DNA from: Smallanthus sonchifolius
Taxonomy: Eukaryota; Streptophyta; Magnoliopsida; Asterales; Asteraceae
Assembly: GCA_023525975.1 (NCBI GenBank)
Contig: CM042034.1
Location: 61,392,279-61,456,278, forward strand
Direction: 5' to 3'
DNA length: 64,000 nt
The notes beneath the pieces are model-generated. The model saw only the letters and a program-made list of their open reading frames with translations. It searched no databases and was not told the DNA's origin. A program made the translations under genes and the position numbers. The number at the start of each line of letters is the position of its first letter. Within the stretch, counting starts at the first letter, position 1. Shown here piece after piece: positions 9,785 through 20,393 of this stretch.

Positions 9785-10702
9785 TCAATTTGTGTCATCT
9801 TGAACTGGTGTATCCTTAAACAAGGATGGGTATTTTGTTTTCATTTGGTCCTCTCGTTCCCATGTATAATCAGGACCACGCTTTGAGTTCCAACGTACTT
9901 TAACCAGTTTGATCCGACTACGTCTCAGCTTTTGAACCTTCCAATCTGATATCTCAATTGGTTGCTCGATGAAATGAAGTTTATCGTCAATGTGAATTTC
10001 ATCAGGCGGTATGATCAAAGTCTCGTCTGATAGACACTTTTTGAGATTTGACACATGAAACGTATCATGTACATTGTTTAGTTCTTGTGGTAGCTTGAGT
10101 TTGTAAGCTACAGGGCCAACTCTAGCTAGTATTTCAAAAGGTCCAACGTATCTAGGGTTGAGCTTACCACGGTTACCAAACCTTGCAACGCCTTTCCATG
10201 GTGAGACTTTTAACATTACTCGGTCACCAATTTGAAATTCTAATGGTTTTCGTCTGATGTCAGCATAGCTCTTTTGTCTATCTCGGGCCGCTTTCAAACG
10301 GTCCTTAATTTTGAAAATCTTATCAGTGGTTTCCTGTACAATCTCAGGGCCTGTCAAATGTTTTTCACCAACTTCCGCCCAACATAACGGTGAGCGGCAT
10401 TTACGACCATATAAAGCTTCAAACGGAGCTGCCTTAATGCTCGTATGGTAGCTGTTATTGTAGGAAAACTCAGCTAACGGTAAATGAGTATCCCAATTTC
10501 CTCCGAAATCAATTACACACGCACGTAGCATATCCTCTAAAGTTTGAATGGTCCTTTCGCTTTGACCATCTGTTTGTGGGTGATATGCCGTGCTCATGTC
10601 AAGACGTGTGCCCATGGCTTCTTGTAATGATTTCCAGATTCTAGACACAAATCTGCTATCTCTATCCGATATAATAGAAATTGGCACTCCATGCCTAGCC
10701 AC
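9785..10702 (-). CDS. Element A integrase core and C-terminal chromodomain-like tail
   Basis: This frame continues gag-pol of element A after a single stop at 10748-10750, in the same frame. It shows the integrase core: SIISDRDSRF with the second catalytic Asp, then AYHPQTDGQSERTIQTLEDM with the catalytic Glu. It continues with the GPY/F-type stretch (RYVGPFEILARVGPVAYKL) and ends with VKVRWNSKRGP and YTWERE, a chromodomain-like end typical of plant chromoviruses. Integrase joins element DNA to the genome, and the tail is thought to steer insertion to chromatin. The first methionine is internal, so this is the C-terminal part of a polyprotein, not a separate gene. Confidence 0.9.
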   Translation of the reverse strand: MARHGVPISIISDRDSRFVSRIWKSLQEAMGTRLDMSTAYHPQTDGQSERTIQTLEDMLRACVIDFGGNWDTHLPLAEFSYNNSYHTSIKAAPFEALYGRKCRSPLCWAEVGEKHLTGPEIVQETTDKIFKIKDRLKAARDRQKSYADIRRKPLEFQIGDRVMLKVSPWKGVARFGNRGKLNPRYVGPFEILARVGPVAYKLKLPQELNNVHDTFHVSNLKKCLSDETLIIPPDEIHIDDKLHFIEQPIEISDWKVQKLRRSRIKLVKVRWNSKRGPDYTWEREDQMKTKYPSLFKDTPVQDDTN

Positions 10703-10747
10703 AATTTCCTTGATATAAAGCTTTGTAAGTTTCTCGGTTTTATCCGT

Positions 10748-13700
10748 CTATTTGATAGGTAGGAAATGAGCTGATTTTGTCAATCGATCGACAATTACCC
10801 ATATGGTATCATAACCACTAGATGTCTTGGGTAATTTTGTGATAAAATCCATAGAAATTTGTTCCCATTTCCATTGGGGAATTTCAGGTTGTTGTAACAA
10901 ACCAGACGGTTTCTGATGTTCGGCTTTTACTTTTGAACATGTTAAGCACTTACTGACATATGTGGCATTATCTCCTTTCATATTGGGCCACCAATATAAT
11001 TCTTTTAGATCCTTATACATTTTATCTGAATCTGGGTGAATGGAGTACCTAGACTTGTGGGCTTCGTCCATAACTAACTCCCGTAAGTTACCAAAACGTG
11101 TCACCCAAATTCTATTCATGAAGTATAAAGTGTCATCTGACTTTGGCTCCAATTGCTTTATCATTCCTCGTAAAGCTTCATTCTGAATGTTTTCTTCTTT
11201 GATTGCCTCATGTTGTGCCATCCGAATTTGAGTAGTAAGATTCGTACGAATTGTCAATCCTAAGGCACGAACACGAAGAGTTTTAACTCGTTCTTTGCGA
11301 CTTAAAGCGTCCGCTACGACATTGGCTTTCCCGGGATGGTACTTGATATCACAATCATAATCGTTTAGTAGTTCTACCCAACGACGTTGTCTCATGTTAA
11401 GTTCCTTTTGATCGAAGATATGTTGAAGACTCTTGTGATCAGTAAAGATAGTACATCTTGTACCGTAAAGGTAATGTCTCCAAATTTTGAGCGCAAACAC
11501 AACTGCACCCAATTCCAAGTCGTGGGTCGTATAATTCTTTTCGTGTACTTTTAGTTGTCGTGAGGCATATGCGATGACTTTGTCTCTTTGCATTAACACA
11601 CAACCAAGTCCTTGGTGTGATGCATCGCAGTATAAGACAAAATTTTCGATTCCCTCCGGAAGGGATAGGATTGGTGCACTACACAGCTTCTGTTTCAGTA
11701 ATTGGAAAGCTGACTCCTGCTTGTCACTCCAATCATACTTCTTTTCTTTCTGGGTTAATGTGGTTAAAGGCAAGGCTATTTTTGAAAAATTCTCGATGAA
11801 TCGTCTGTAATAACCGGCCAAACCTAAAAATTGACGTACTTCTGTTGGAGTCTTTGGTGCTTCCCAGTTTTTGATCGCTTCAATTTTAGATGGATCAACG
11901 TGAATTCCTTCCTTGTTGATGACATGACCAAGGAAATGCACTTCTCGGATCCAAAACTCACACTTAGAGAATTTAGCGTAAAGTTTCTCGTTTCTGAGTA
12001 GTTCTAAGATTAATTTCAGGTGATGTTCATGATCCTCCTTAGTTCGTGAATATATTAATATGTCATCGATGAATACAATCACGAATTTATCCAAGTATGG
12101 CTTGCACACGCGGTTCATGAGATCCATGAAGACAGCTGGTGCGTTCGTCAAACCAAATGGCATAACTAGGAACTCGTAGTGACCGTAACGAGTCCTAAAT
12201 GCTGTCTTTGGTACATCTTCTTCTTGGATTCTTAATTGATGATACCCTGAACGTAGATCAATTTTTGAATAGAAGCTAGAACCTTGTAGTTGATCGAAAA
12301 AATCGTCTATTCGAGGAAGTGGGTATCGGTTCTTGATTGTAAGCTTGTTTAATTCTCGGTAATCAATACACATCCTAAAGGTTCCATCCTTTTTCTTTAC
12401 AAATAGGACCGGAGCTCCCCAAGGTGAGAAACTCGGTCTTATGAAACCTTTATCAAGCAACTCTTGTAGTTGATTTGATAATTCTTGCATTTCAGAAGGT
12501 GCTAATCGATACGGCGATCGCGCAATCGGTGCGGATCCTGGTACCAAATCGATTCGGAATTCGACTTGCCTCGGTGGTGGTAATCCAGGTAAGTCTTCAG
12601 GAAAAACTTCGGGGTAATCCCTAACGATTGGAATATATTCAAGTCGACGTTCCTTGGGTTTCTTTTCGACGACGTGAGCCAGAAACACGCAATAGTCTTT
12701 ACGTAAACACTTACGAGCTTTCATGCAGTTTATCATCCTTAACGTTACTCCACTCTTCTCACCTTGAATCGAAAGAACTTCTCCGTTTGAGAGTGGGATT
12801 TGGACAATCTTCTCAAAGCAAACAATCTCGGCATGATTCTTTGACAACCAATCATTGCCAATAACAACGTCAAAGCTTCCTAAATCAACGGGTAACAGAT
12901 CTATACTAAATGTGTGGTTTTTAAGACATAAGGTACAACCCTGAATGACTTCTTCGGTATTAATTAATTTTCCGTTCGCTAATTCAATTGTATACTTTTG
13001 GTCTAGTTTACTGGGCTTAATACCGAGTAGGGACTTAAAGTCATTTGACACAAAACTCAAATCAGCACCCGTATCGAAAAGTATAGAGGCATAGTGATTA
13101 TTTATCGGGAACGTACCAGTGACAATGTTTGGATCTTGTCGTGCGTCACCAGCCCCCATCACAAATGCTCTTCCACGGGCCTGATTGTCATTTCGGTTCT
13201 TCAACTTTGGACAGTCTTTTCTGAAGTGCTTTGGATCTCCACATTCAAAGCATCCCTGATTCATCCTCCCTGTTCCTGGGTTGCCCTTTCGTGTTACTTG
13301 ATTTGTCTTATTAGAGTTTGCATTGCTCCAACAGTTATGGGCTAGGTGCCCATACTTTTTACATTTTTCACATTGAGTACACCTTCCACTGTGATGATAT
13401 CCACACTTGTCACACCTTGGTAGTGCCCCAAGGTATCCATTTTGTCCCACAGTGTTGGCGACAAAGGCTTTCATAGTTTCAGGTCTCTTGTAACTTTGAT
13501 TCCTGTTTTGATTACTTGGTTTTCCAAACCATTTCCTCTTTTCCCCCGACCTTCCTTCTTCGATCTCCTTCTTCTCAAACAAACCATCACGTACAGCATT
13601 ATCCCTCAGCTTGAAAGCTAGAGTTATGGCGCTCTTGGCATCCATAGGGTTCGATGAAGTCACCAGACTTCGGATTTGAGGTGCGAGACCCCATAAATAT

Positions 13701-14130
13701 CTTTCAACCTTCTTGTATTCTGGGGTAACCATGTGTGGAACCAAGATTGCTAACTCATTGAATCGGTCAGTGTAGCCAGCAACATCATCTCCTGTCATTT
13801 GCAAATTCCACATTTCAGATTCGATCTTTTGTAACTCATTTCGAGGACAATATTCCTCGATCATCATGGCCTTCAGGTCTTCCCATGACAACTCATATGC
13901 TGTCTGCCTTCCCAAAGTCTTTATTTGTGAATTCCACCAGGTTAAAGCTTTATCAGTGAGTGAGCATGTAGAATACTTCACCATGCAGTCAGCGGTGCAT
14001 TCACTGATATCAATCACTGATTCCATCTTCTCTATCCATCTCATTAACCCAACTGCACCCTCGGTGCCATTGAAGTTACGGGGTTTGCAAGATAGAAAGG
14101 CCTTGTAGGAGCACTTTCTATTTGGAGCAT
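10748..14130 (-). CDS. Element A gag-pol polyprotein (exon 2): gag, protease, RT, RNase H, integrase N-terminus
   Basis: An open frame of about 1127 codons follows the putative gag intron. In order: a gag core (FLSCKPRNFNGTEGAVG onward), two CCHC-type zinc knuckles (CEKCKKYGHLAHNC, CFECGDPKHFRKDC, about residues 269-323 counted from 14176), an aspartic protease with DTGA (about 368), RT with YPLPRIDDFFDQLQGSSFYS and FIDDILIYS (about 715), RNase H with YCDASHQGLGCVLMQRDKV, and the integrase HHCC zinc site (HPDSDKMYKDLKELYWWPN, KCLTCSKVKAEH). The stop at 10748-10750 falls in the integrase core. This is the usual single gag-pol frame of plant Ty3/gypsy elements. All later steps occur in cytoplasmic particles and the nucleus. 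Confidence 0.93.
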
Positions 14131-14202
14131 CTGTAGAATTACAAGTCATAACGTCAATAATTCGGATCATGACCATGTGTTACGGCTTATTTATTCTATT
14201 AC
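14131..14202 (-). other. Putative 72-bp phase-1 intron in element A gag
   Basis: In sense the donor is CCGGAG|GTAATAG and the acceptor GTAATTCTACAG|ATGC, with branch-point-like TATGAC between them. Removing 72 bp (not a stop-free multiple here, because it contains in-frame stops) joins exon 1 to the gag-pol frame in phase 1. Element B has a candidate intron at the equivalent place and phase. Confidence 0.6.
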
Positions 14203-14404
14203 CTCCGGAACCTCAGGAACCTCCAGCTGTACCGCTTCCTCCTGCACCGGTACCACTGCCGTTTCCTCCTCCACTATTTCGATTGGCCTCATATTGTTCC
14301 ATGGCAGCAGCTACTCGCTGTGCTATGAGTTGTTCTACATTTGGGGAAATCACTTCGTTGTTGTCACCAGTAGTATTACGGGTTGTCCTATGTTTAGGTG
14401 CCAT
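14203..14404 (-). CDS. Element A gag exon 1
   Basis: Starting with MAPKHRTTRN, this short N-terminal gag piece has a predicted helix (EQLIAQRVAAAMEQYEA) and then a Gly/Ser linker. One stop (14213-14215) lies in the Gly/Ser linker, probably a point change within a small GGTTCCGGA duplication. The frame ends at the donor at 14202. The helix matches TTLINERVAEAVAAS of element B at the same place, so the exon is real rather than a chance frame. Gag forms the particle that packages the element RNA. Confidence 0.7.
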
Positions 14405-14662
14405 GACGTTCTTTCTAACATGTCAATTAAAAAGAAACAACATTATTTGACAATAATGATAGCACATGACATAAGAATACCACAACATCAAATGCAAACA
14501 ACCATCATTACAATATAAACCATTACATACATAGTCAAAACATATATAGTACATTGTTCCCAAAAGATAAGGATACAAAAAGTGATGGGTTATCATGACC
14601 TCATCAGTACTAAAGTTTTAAACTACATACTGTACTATGGGCACAACCCGCCCATAATAGGT

Positions 14663-15466
14663 TTAGAAGAAGAAGTGAGAGTACAATCCAATCATCATGG
14701 CAAGTCCTGCCATAACAAAGCTTGCTCTAGCCACAAATTCTGCAGCCAAAGTCCTTTCCTCCAGTGCTTCCACCATGTCTCGGACAGTGACAGTGAACTG
14801 CCAGTCCATGTCGGCTCTCAACTCCAGATAGTTAGTGGCATCCTGTATGTTTCGGGTGCGGTCATCTAGAGTCTGAACTCGAGATCCGAGTCCTTGACGA
14901 AGTCGCGTGGCTGCATCCCCCTGTGCCCGGATGTCATCTAGGAGATCATCAAGACGCTCCTCATGCGTACGAACGCGTGCTACTAGTGTAGGCACTGTGA
15001 GCTCTATGGCTTCCCCAGTGTGGGGTAGGGGTGTTGGGGAGTTAGAAGACTCTCCAATCTCAAAGGTAGATGGGATGCTCTCCATCTCCCTCCATCGGGC
15101 CAGAGTACGTGGCATCCAACGGATAGTTCCCACAGTCGGGTGGTAGCAGGGTCTTTGCCTAGGTGGTTCTTCACCAGCCTCCAAGTCTTCTGGGTCACGG
15201 GCTGCTAGATTCCTTTTGTGTGGAAGTCGAAACTTCTTCTTAGCACTTTGCACCTTAACTGGTCCTCCGCTTTTCTTTCGGTAGACGATAGGCGGTTTTC
15301 CCAAGGTGACTTTAGGTGGTGTGGAGCTACGGGTTTGTACTTGATTTTTGGGACGTGAGGCGGAAAATTCCTCATTTGATTCAGTGTCAGAGACGGGATC
15401 AGAATGTGAATGTGACGACATGCTTGTGACTACAATATCCATATGACAAAATGACTGGTCATGCAA
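14663..15466 (-). CDS. Element A extra ORF between primer site and gag
   Basis: A 267-codon frame in the sense direction begins 84 bp after the primer site and ends 258 bp before gag exon 1. The N-terminal half is polar and rich in Ser, Pro, Lys and Arg (KKKFRLPHKRNLAARDPEDL). The second half (about residues 150-240) has heptad-like helices suited to a coiled coil (VRTHEERLDDLLDDI, DMVEALEERTLAAEF). It ends in a hydrophobic segment (FVMAGLAMMIGLYSHFFF) that could be a tail anchor. I recognise no known domain. Two further methionines (MDIVV, MSSHS) could be the start. Being open, in sense and matched in position by element B argues against chance. Confidence 0.65.
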   Translation of the reverse strand: MHDQSFCHMDIVVTSMSSHSHSDPVSDTESNEEFSASRPKNQVQTRSSTPPKVTLGKPPIVYRKKSGGPVKVQSAKKKFRLPHKRNLAARDPEDLEAGEEPPRQRPCYHPTVGTIRWMPRTLARWREMESIPSTFEIGESSNSPTPLPHTGEAIELTVPTLVARVRTHEERLDDLLDDIRAQGDAATRLRQGLGSRVQTLDDRTRNIQDATNYLELRADMDWQFTVTVRDMVEALEERTLAAEFVARASFVMAGLAMMIGLYSHFFF

Positions 15467-15549
15467 TGCTTATGCAATGAAAACGTTTTAGTGAGTCATT
15501 TAGATTATAGACTAGGTTCCAATTTAGATTCCTAGTTCACTATAATCAA

Positions 15550-15563
15550 TGGCTCTGATACCA
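15550..15563 (-). other. Element A primer binding site (iMet tRNA)
   Basis: In sense TGGTATCAGAGCCA, complementary to the 3' end of initiator methionine tRNA, lies 5 bp inside the 5' LTR. It primes minus-strand DNA synthesis. Confidence 0.95.
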
Positions 15564-15835
15564 GTTCCTGTCACACCCCGCCAAGGCGGAAACGCGAGGC
15601 GCAACGTTCATTGTTTCCAAAGCATATGATTACCGCAAACACATACATGATACATGGATACATAAACAAATTTAAAGTTTTACATTACAAAAATGTAATC
15701 TGAGTTTACAAAAAGTTAAGATTTCACAAAATATGACTCAATTCAATGAGTTATACAAGGGAAATCCTCCTTGAGTAGTATCCATCGTGCATGCATGTAA
15801 TCTACATTGCTAACCTTGAAATCACGTTCAGTTAC

Positions 15836-16331
15836 CTGAAAAACATACTTAAAATCGTCAACACAAGGTTGGTGAGTTCACAGGTTTAATCAAATAGTTC
15901 TTTGCAAAATTTCATTGTTCGTAAATAGTTTCAGTTGTATGTGATAAACAGAATAAGAATTGTTGACCCATTTGTAAACTAGCTAGGAATACAAATAATA
16001 TGTTCCTACATGAGGCGTAACCAAACCATGACAATTGTACACGCCCCTAATTTCGTTATCCGGTTTTATGCGGCCATAAATCCTCCAGATTGTGGTTAGC
16101 GCGACTAACCATGACCGGGAGACGTCACTCTCCATAGTACTATTCATAGGACCCTAGGCTACAGTTAATGGTTACTACGTTGTTCCAGGGGACTTTTCCG
16201 GCCTCAAATTGTTGTTCTTATCTCATGTAAACATACAAGTCGTGTCTTATTCTCTTGTTATCCCATAAAATAATTGTAAGTATGTTTTCCCCCAAATATT
16301 GAAAACAGTAAAAAGGGGCCGTGAAACTCAC
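15836..16331 (-). other. Intron-like leader module in element A 5' LTR
   Basis: This is the same donor, complementary block and acceptor as in the other LTR. Because this is the 5' LTR in sense, this copy would be transcribed into the leader of the genomic RNA. Confidence 0.55.
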
Positions 16332-16560
16332 CTTGAGTTTGTGTATATACTTGTGATAAAACTTGTTGTAGTCAACCTTGACTATTCGTACCCTAGATAC
16401 CAAGGGTAAATTGTTGTTAAGACCAACGTCTTAATTGTAAATTGTTCACCGACCTTGTAAATCTGATTGTGTTTGTTTAAATATCGTTTTAGTTTTCCAA
16501 CACATGTTTTGTTGTAAAATAGTTTTGAGTTACTGCCCAACTGGGACTGTTGTACAGGTG

Positions 16561-16786
16561 TCGAAACTTCTTAGTTTCGATTGGACAAATGTGCATCGAA
16601 ACTACTTAGTTTCGATGGAGTAGTCAGGTGTCGAAACTTCTTAGTTTCGATTGAGTAAACTGGGTATCGAAACAACCTAGTTTCGATTGAGTAAAAGGTA
16701 TCGAAACTCCCAGTTTCGATTGACCAACAGGTATCGAAACTCCTAGTTTCGATTGAGCGACAGGTATCGAAACTCCTAGTTTCGAT
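16561..16786. repeat. P1 palindrome array, element A 5' LTR
   Basis: Seven units are identical in order and spacing to 8661-8886. It lies upstream, in sense, of the TATTTAAA box at 16476-16483. Confidence 0.9.
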
Positions 16787-17621
16787 TACTGGACTTCTGT
16801 TTGACAGAATCAGTCCAGCATATTTTGTTTTAAAACTTGAATTTGACACTCTTTTCTTGTTATCTTACTTGCGTTTGAACATTTTGCATGATTGGCTCCG
16901 GTTTTTAAGAAAATAATATGAAAATATGGAGTTTTTACCTTTAAAACAGTGGCGATGATGATGAGAGAAAACAGAGATGATCTTGAATCTTTTGCTAAAC
17001 CCTTTTCAGAAACACTTGAAAACACTAAATCCTGATGGTTTTTGTCTTAAAACTTGGCTTTGATTTTGAAGATAAATGGGAAGTTTTCCGTATGAAAATG
17101 AGAGAAAAATGAGAATTGTGAGGAAAGTGATTGAAAGTGGTATGGGTTTTATCTGAGTTTTTCTCAGTTATGGCATGGGACGAGTGAAGGGGGGGGGGGT
17201 TTCTCTGGCTTTTTCGGCCAAGAAGTCAAGGGGTAAGTGGGTTGGGGGTTTGGGTTAAAATAATCAAGCAATTTGGATTTTTGGTATTTGTTTATTAACT
17301 AGAGTTTTAAAGGAGTAGTTTAATTCGGTTTATTTTCCCCACGGTATTATAGTTTTATTCTAAAAATAATTTATTGACCAACTTAAAATTTGTGTAATAT
17401 ATATATACGCCTGGATATTTAATTTATCCACTATTGTTCGTCTTAGTCGGTTTGTACTGGTACTTGCACCGGTAAATCCTAGAATTACCCAAGTATGAAT
17501 TGAGACCATGTACGATCTTTGCTAGACTCTAAAGTCCTTGTTTGTGAAATTAAATAAATCACAAAAGTAATTATAATGTAAACTCGTTTATTGTAATGTA
17601 AACTCGTTTATTTTAATTTAT

Positions 17622-18471
17622 TTTATTTTATATCCAAATTCGCCACATCAAACCCAAATCAGTTCGAATTCAAGGATGTAACGTATGTCATTAACGAATT
17701 CGACCATCATTGAGTCGTTCCTATATAATTAACTCTGTCTCTCAAAGAAAATTATGATATTGTAACCGAAACCGTTGACCATCATCATGTGTATGTCAAA
17801 TTCGTCTGTTTCGATCGACATCCTCACAAACCAATCACTTGCGCACCTCAAACGAATCTCAAGGAAGATTTTGCACACGATAATTCGGCCAGAGTTGAAG
17901 CCGTAGTAACCGGAGGTCGAACCACGCAACTCACGATCGAGTTTTACTCGAACACCATCGATCCAAGCCTCATTCTGGTAATTGATTATTCCTGTAGTAT
18001 CGTTTTAGTGTCTAGATCAAAAGCCCCATGATTATCCGGGCTTAAATTATCGAATTCAACATGATTAATTATCTAGGGTTCATTCAAAGTCGGTTTAATC
18101 GAAACCCACTCTAAAGACAATTTCAATTCAATTAATTCATATGAGTAGCCTCGCAAACCATCACTCATTGAAAGCCCTATGCTAATTTAATCATACAACA
18201 TCGATTTGTTAAAGATCCATAAGCTAGGGTGTGTTCATATTATGATTTGGGGATTTCGATCTTGGACTCAACCTTAACTCAATTAAACCTTTTGGTCAGA
18301 TTCGCAAACCTCTAATCAGTAAAAGCCTCATAATTTCAACTCCAAACATTATCGGATTTGATCAATCTTAATCCGTGTTCTTAAAGCTAGGGTTCGGTTC
18401 ATGAAACTGAAATTAAAGCCTTTAAACCCGATGTTTTTGCAATTAAACTTAACCTCAGATTCGAAATACCT
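17622..18471 (+). repeat. Right copy of flank duplication X
   Basis: This repeats 6830-7667 and then runs on into the rest of solo LTR F without a break. The differences between the X copies (about 13 in 838 bp) are denser than those between the LTRs of A (about ten in 2035 bp). Confidence 0.9.
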
Positions 18472-18623
18472 AGACTAACAAAACCCCTCAATCCTCTGGT
18501 TCAATCGAAACTCAAATCGATGGAATTTGGTTGGGTTTTGGTTCGAATCGCGTAAAGGGGAATAACACTATGGGCGTGATCGTTTAAAGCATTTTGATTC
18601 GACTATGTATGCCAATACCTTGC

Positions 18624-18690
18624 TGGCTGTGATGGTTAAAGCGTTGGACTATTGGGAAGGAGACCCGGGTTCGAGTCTCCTCACCCCCAT
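18624..18690 (+). other. tRNA-like sequence inside solo LTR F
   Basis: An A-box-like TGGCTGTGATGGTTAAAGC (18624-18642) and a perfect B box GGGTTCGAGTCTCC (18667-18680) are set about 30 bp apart. A 7-bp stem AGGAGAC/GTCTCCT surrounds the B box. No cloverleaf with a 7-bp acceptor stem can be drawn, so this is a tRNA-derived remnant rather than a working tRNA gene. Confidence 0.5.
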
Positions 18691-18699
18691 TTTGTTTTT

Positions 18700-19159
18700 A
18701 AATTGATTTTCAAGTATTATTTTATTATAAAAACTACCCCACTATTATTATATTAATATATTAATGTGTTTTTAACCCCGGAAACTACCCGTAGGCTCGG
18801 GTTTGGTTTGTAACTCATATTTATTGAAAATAACCACTTTTAATTATAATAAATTTATATTATTTTCAAACCACGACTTCGTATAAAATAATATATTTAT
18901 ATTATTTTCATCCCGTGACCTCAACTAAAAATAATATATTTAAATATTATTTGGCCTCGTTTATTGATCTCATGTAACGTTCCAAACTAAATAATAATAT
19001 AATTGTTTATATTATTTGCACACGTTATTATCCTCGAATAAAAATAATACATTTATTATTTTTGCCACGTAATTGATTATTGTGCTTTTTCTCCGAACTT
19101 AAAATAATATAATAAAGCATATTATTTTCTTAGGCCGTTATTAAATGGCACAAACGCGC

Positions 19160-19160
<1 letters not shown>
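18700..19160. other. AT-rich part of solo LTR F, no gene
   Basis: AATAATATATTTATATTATTTT-like words recur every 50-70 bp between short GC-richer words. There is no reading frame or RNA gene. Confidence 0.6.

Positions 19161-19193
<33 letters not shown>
19161..19193. repeat. TA microsatellite in solo LTR F
   Basis: A perfect (AT)n run within the LTR. Confidence 0.9.
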
Positions 19194-19195
<2 letters not shown>

Positions 19196-19470
19196 TTTAA
19201 TTAATACCCTTCGTAATTGGAGACGTTCGGCACGAAACGTATTTATTTTATTTTATTTATATTAAGAAATTCTTATTCCCGTGGACATGTTCGTCTACTC
19301 GTTGATCCTAAGTATGTTCTAGGACGACCTAATCTTCCGTGTCGTCGTCACAAATCCCATACGTCCCTAACTTATGTGTTTATAATTCTAGGGCATACGT
19401 AAGCCGTACAGGCTAACACTTGAGGTTCTAAACCTCATACTTGTGTGATACTACCGCCTACGCAACGCAG

Positions 19471-20116
19471 GTGAGTTTCACGGCCCCTTTTTAGTTGTTC
19501 TACTATTGGAGGAGAAACATGCTTACACACAAACATATTTTACTTATTTTCTTATTGAGGAGAAACAAACACGTACACAAACTATCATACTTTTACTTGT
19601 TTTCCCCGTGGGGGAGAAACAGGTATGCAGAGAAACATTTATTTTACATGTTTTTCCCATTGGGGGAGAAAACATGACACAACTATTTTAGATTATTGTA
19701 ATTCATATGTTATTACTGTTGAGGCTAAGCGTGACACACTATCACAGAAAGTCCTCATCATACATCGAACCGTTAATATGGATCTTAGCGAGGTAATGTT
19801 TAGTAGTACTACTAGGTTTGACAAGCCCCACCCGCGTTAGTCGCGCTAACTCGATTGGAGGTCGAACGGGTGAAATGTTAGCCTACTCACATTTGCTAGA
19901 GTTGATAGACCTGGCAGGAGGCATACAAACACAAACAGTCAGCTTCGGTTGTGAGCGCTTTAGTAAGACATGAACATAAGGTAGCTACCTATAAATATGC
20001 ATATTGAATGTACATAATCTGGCAAACACTCTCTTATTGTAAACTTGAAACCTGTGAACTCACCAACCTCGTATTGACACTTTTTCTTACATGTTTCTCA
20101 TGTCGCTTTGGCACAG
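19471..20116 (+). other. Intron-like leader module in solo LTR F
   Basis: The donor CGCAG|GTGAGTTTCAC is followed by GGCCCCTTTTT. GTGAACTCACC (20055-20065) is complementary to it with one bulged base. The likely acceptor is TTTGGCACAG|GT (AG at 20115-20116). The same module occurs in A, B, C and G. Confidence 0.5.
19505..19673. repeat. Hairpin-forming tandem repeat (P3) in solo LTR F
   Basis: Three and a half units of about 50 bp each contain GGGGGAGAAACA-like and TGTTTTCCCC-like words. At the unit junctions these form palindromes such as TTTTCCCCGTGGGGGAGAAA. The array lies just inside the intron-like module, after the donor. Confidence 0.7.
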
Positions 20117-20393
20117 GTTGCGCACTTAGGACATGCATGGATTCCTATTGTCATATCATTCATTTCAAACATTTTAAACAGTTTACTTAATTATATTAAT
20201 TAACGCATGTTGCGTGTAATTACTTTTGACTTCATTTTTAACGTTTACGCTTCCGCATTAACTCTGAACTTTTATGTTATGACATTTCAAGTCCCATATA
20301 GTGTCGTTTGATGTAACTAATGACTGAGATCCTGGTGTGTCACCTTCCTAATGGTAAAACTCCGTTAGTTGAAATTGGGGGTGTGACACTATC

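Larger units (their letters stand above)
7668..17603 (-). mobile_element. Element A: chromovirus-type Ty3/gypsy, nearly complete
   Basis: Two LTRs (7668-9750 and 15569-17603) flank a 5.8-kb interior. In sense order on the minus strand it holds an iMet primer site, an extra ORF, gag exon 1, a putative intron, gag-pol, integrase with a chromodomain-like tail and a polypurine tract. About ten differences separate the LTRs, so insertion is recent. At an assumed 1.3e-8 substitutions per site per year that is roughly 0.2 million years. The outer end of the right LTR lacks about 75 bp and is joined to a second copy of flank X. Defects are few: one stop in gag exon 1 and one in integrase. Confidence 0.9.
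15569..17603 (-). repeat. Element A 5' LTR, outer end truncated
   Basis: It matches 7668-9703 closely. At 17604 homology to the other LTR stops about 75 bp short of the expected terminal TGTCACA. A short AT-rich filler (17604-17621), which partly repeats nearby AACTCGTTTA, joins it to flank X. Loss of the first U3 bases would impair another round of retrotransposition. Confidence 0.9.
6604..20388 (+). mobile_element. Solo LTR F (about 2.98 kb without its insert), TSD CTATC
   Basis: F begins TGTGACAATCC and ends GGGGGTGTGACA. CTATC stands immediately on both sides (6599-6603 and 20389-20393). With element A (7668 to about 17621) and one copy of the 838-bp flank removed, about 2981 bp remain, with no primer site, polypurine tract or protein domain. 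This is the pattern of a solo LTR left by LTR-LTR recombination. Its right half (19471-20388) is related to the LTRs of A and B through shared blocks such as GTGAGTTTCACGGCCCC, so F belongs to a Ty3/gypsy family. Confidence 0.75.

Noticed and set aside
11574..14108. Several 60-90 codon + strand frames across element A gag-pol
   Set aside because: They are shadows of the long minus-strand coding frame.
18624..18690. Functional tRNA gene
   Set aside because: Only promoter boxes fit; no 7-bp acceptor stem or anticodon arm can be drawn.
6604..20388. F as a full 13.8-kb element with A as its coding region
   Set aside because: A has its own different LTRs, primer site and tract; F retains a single LTR length after A and one X copy are removed.
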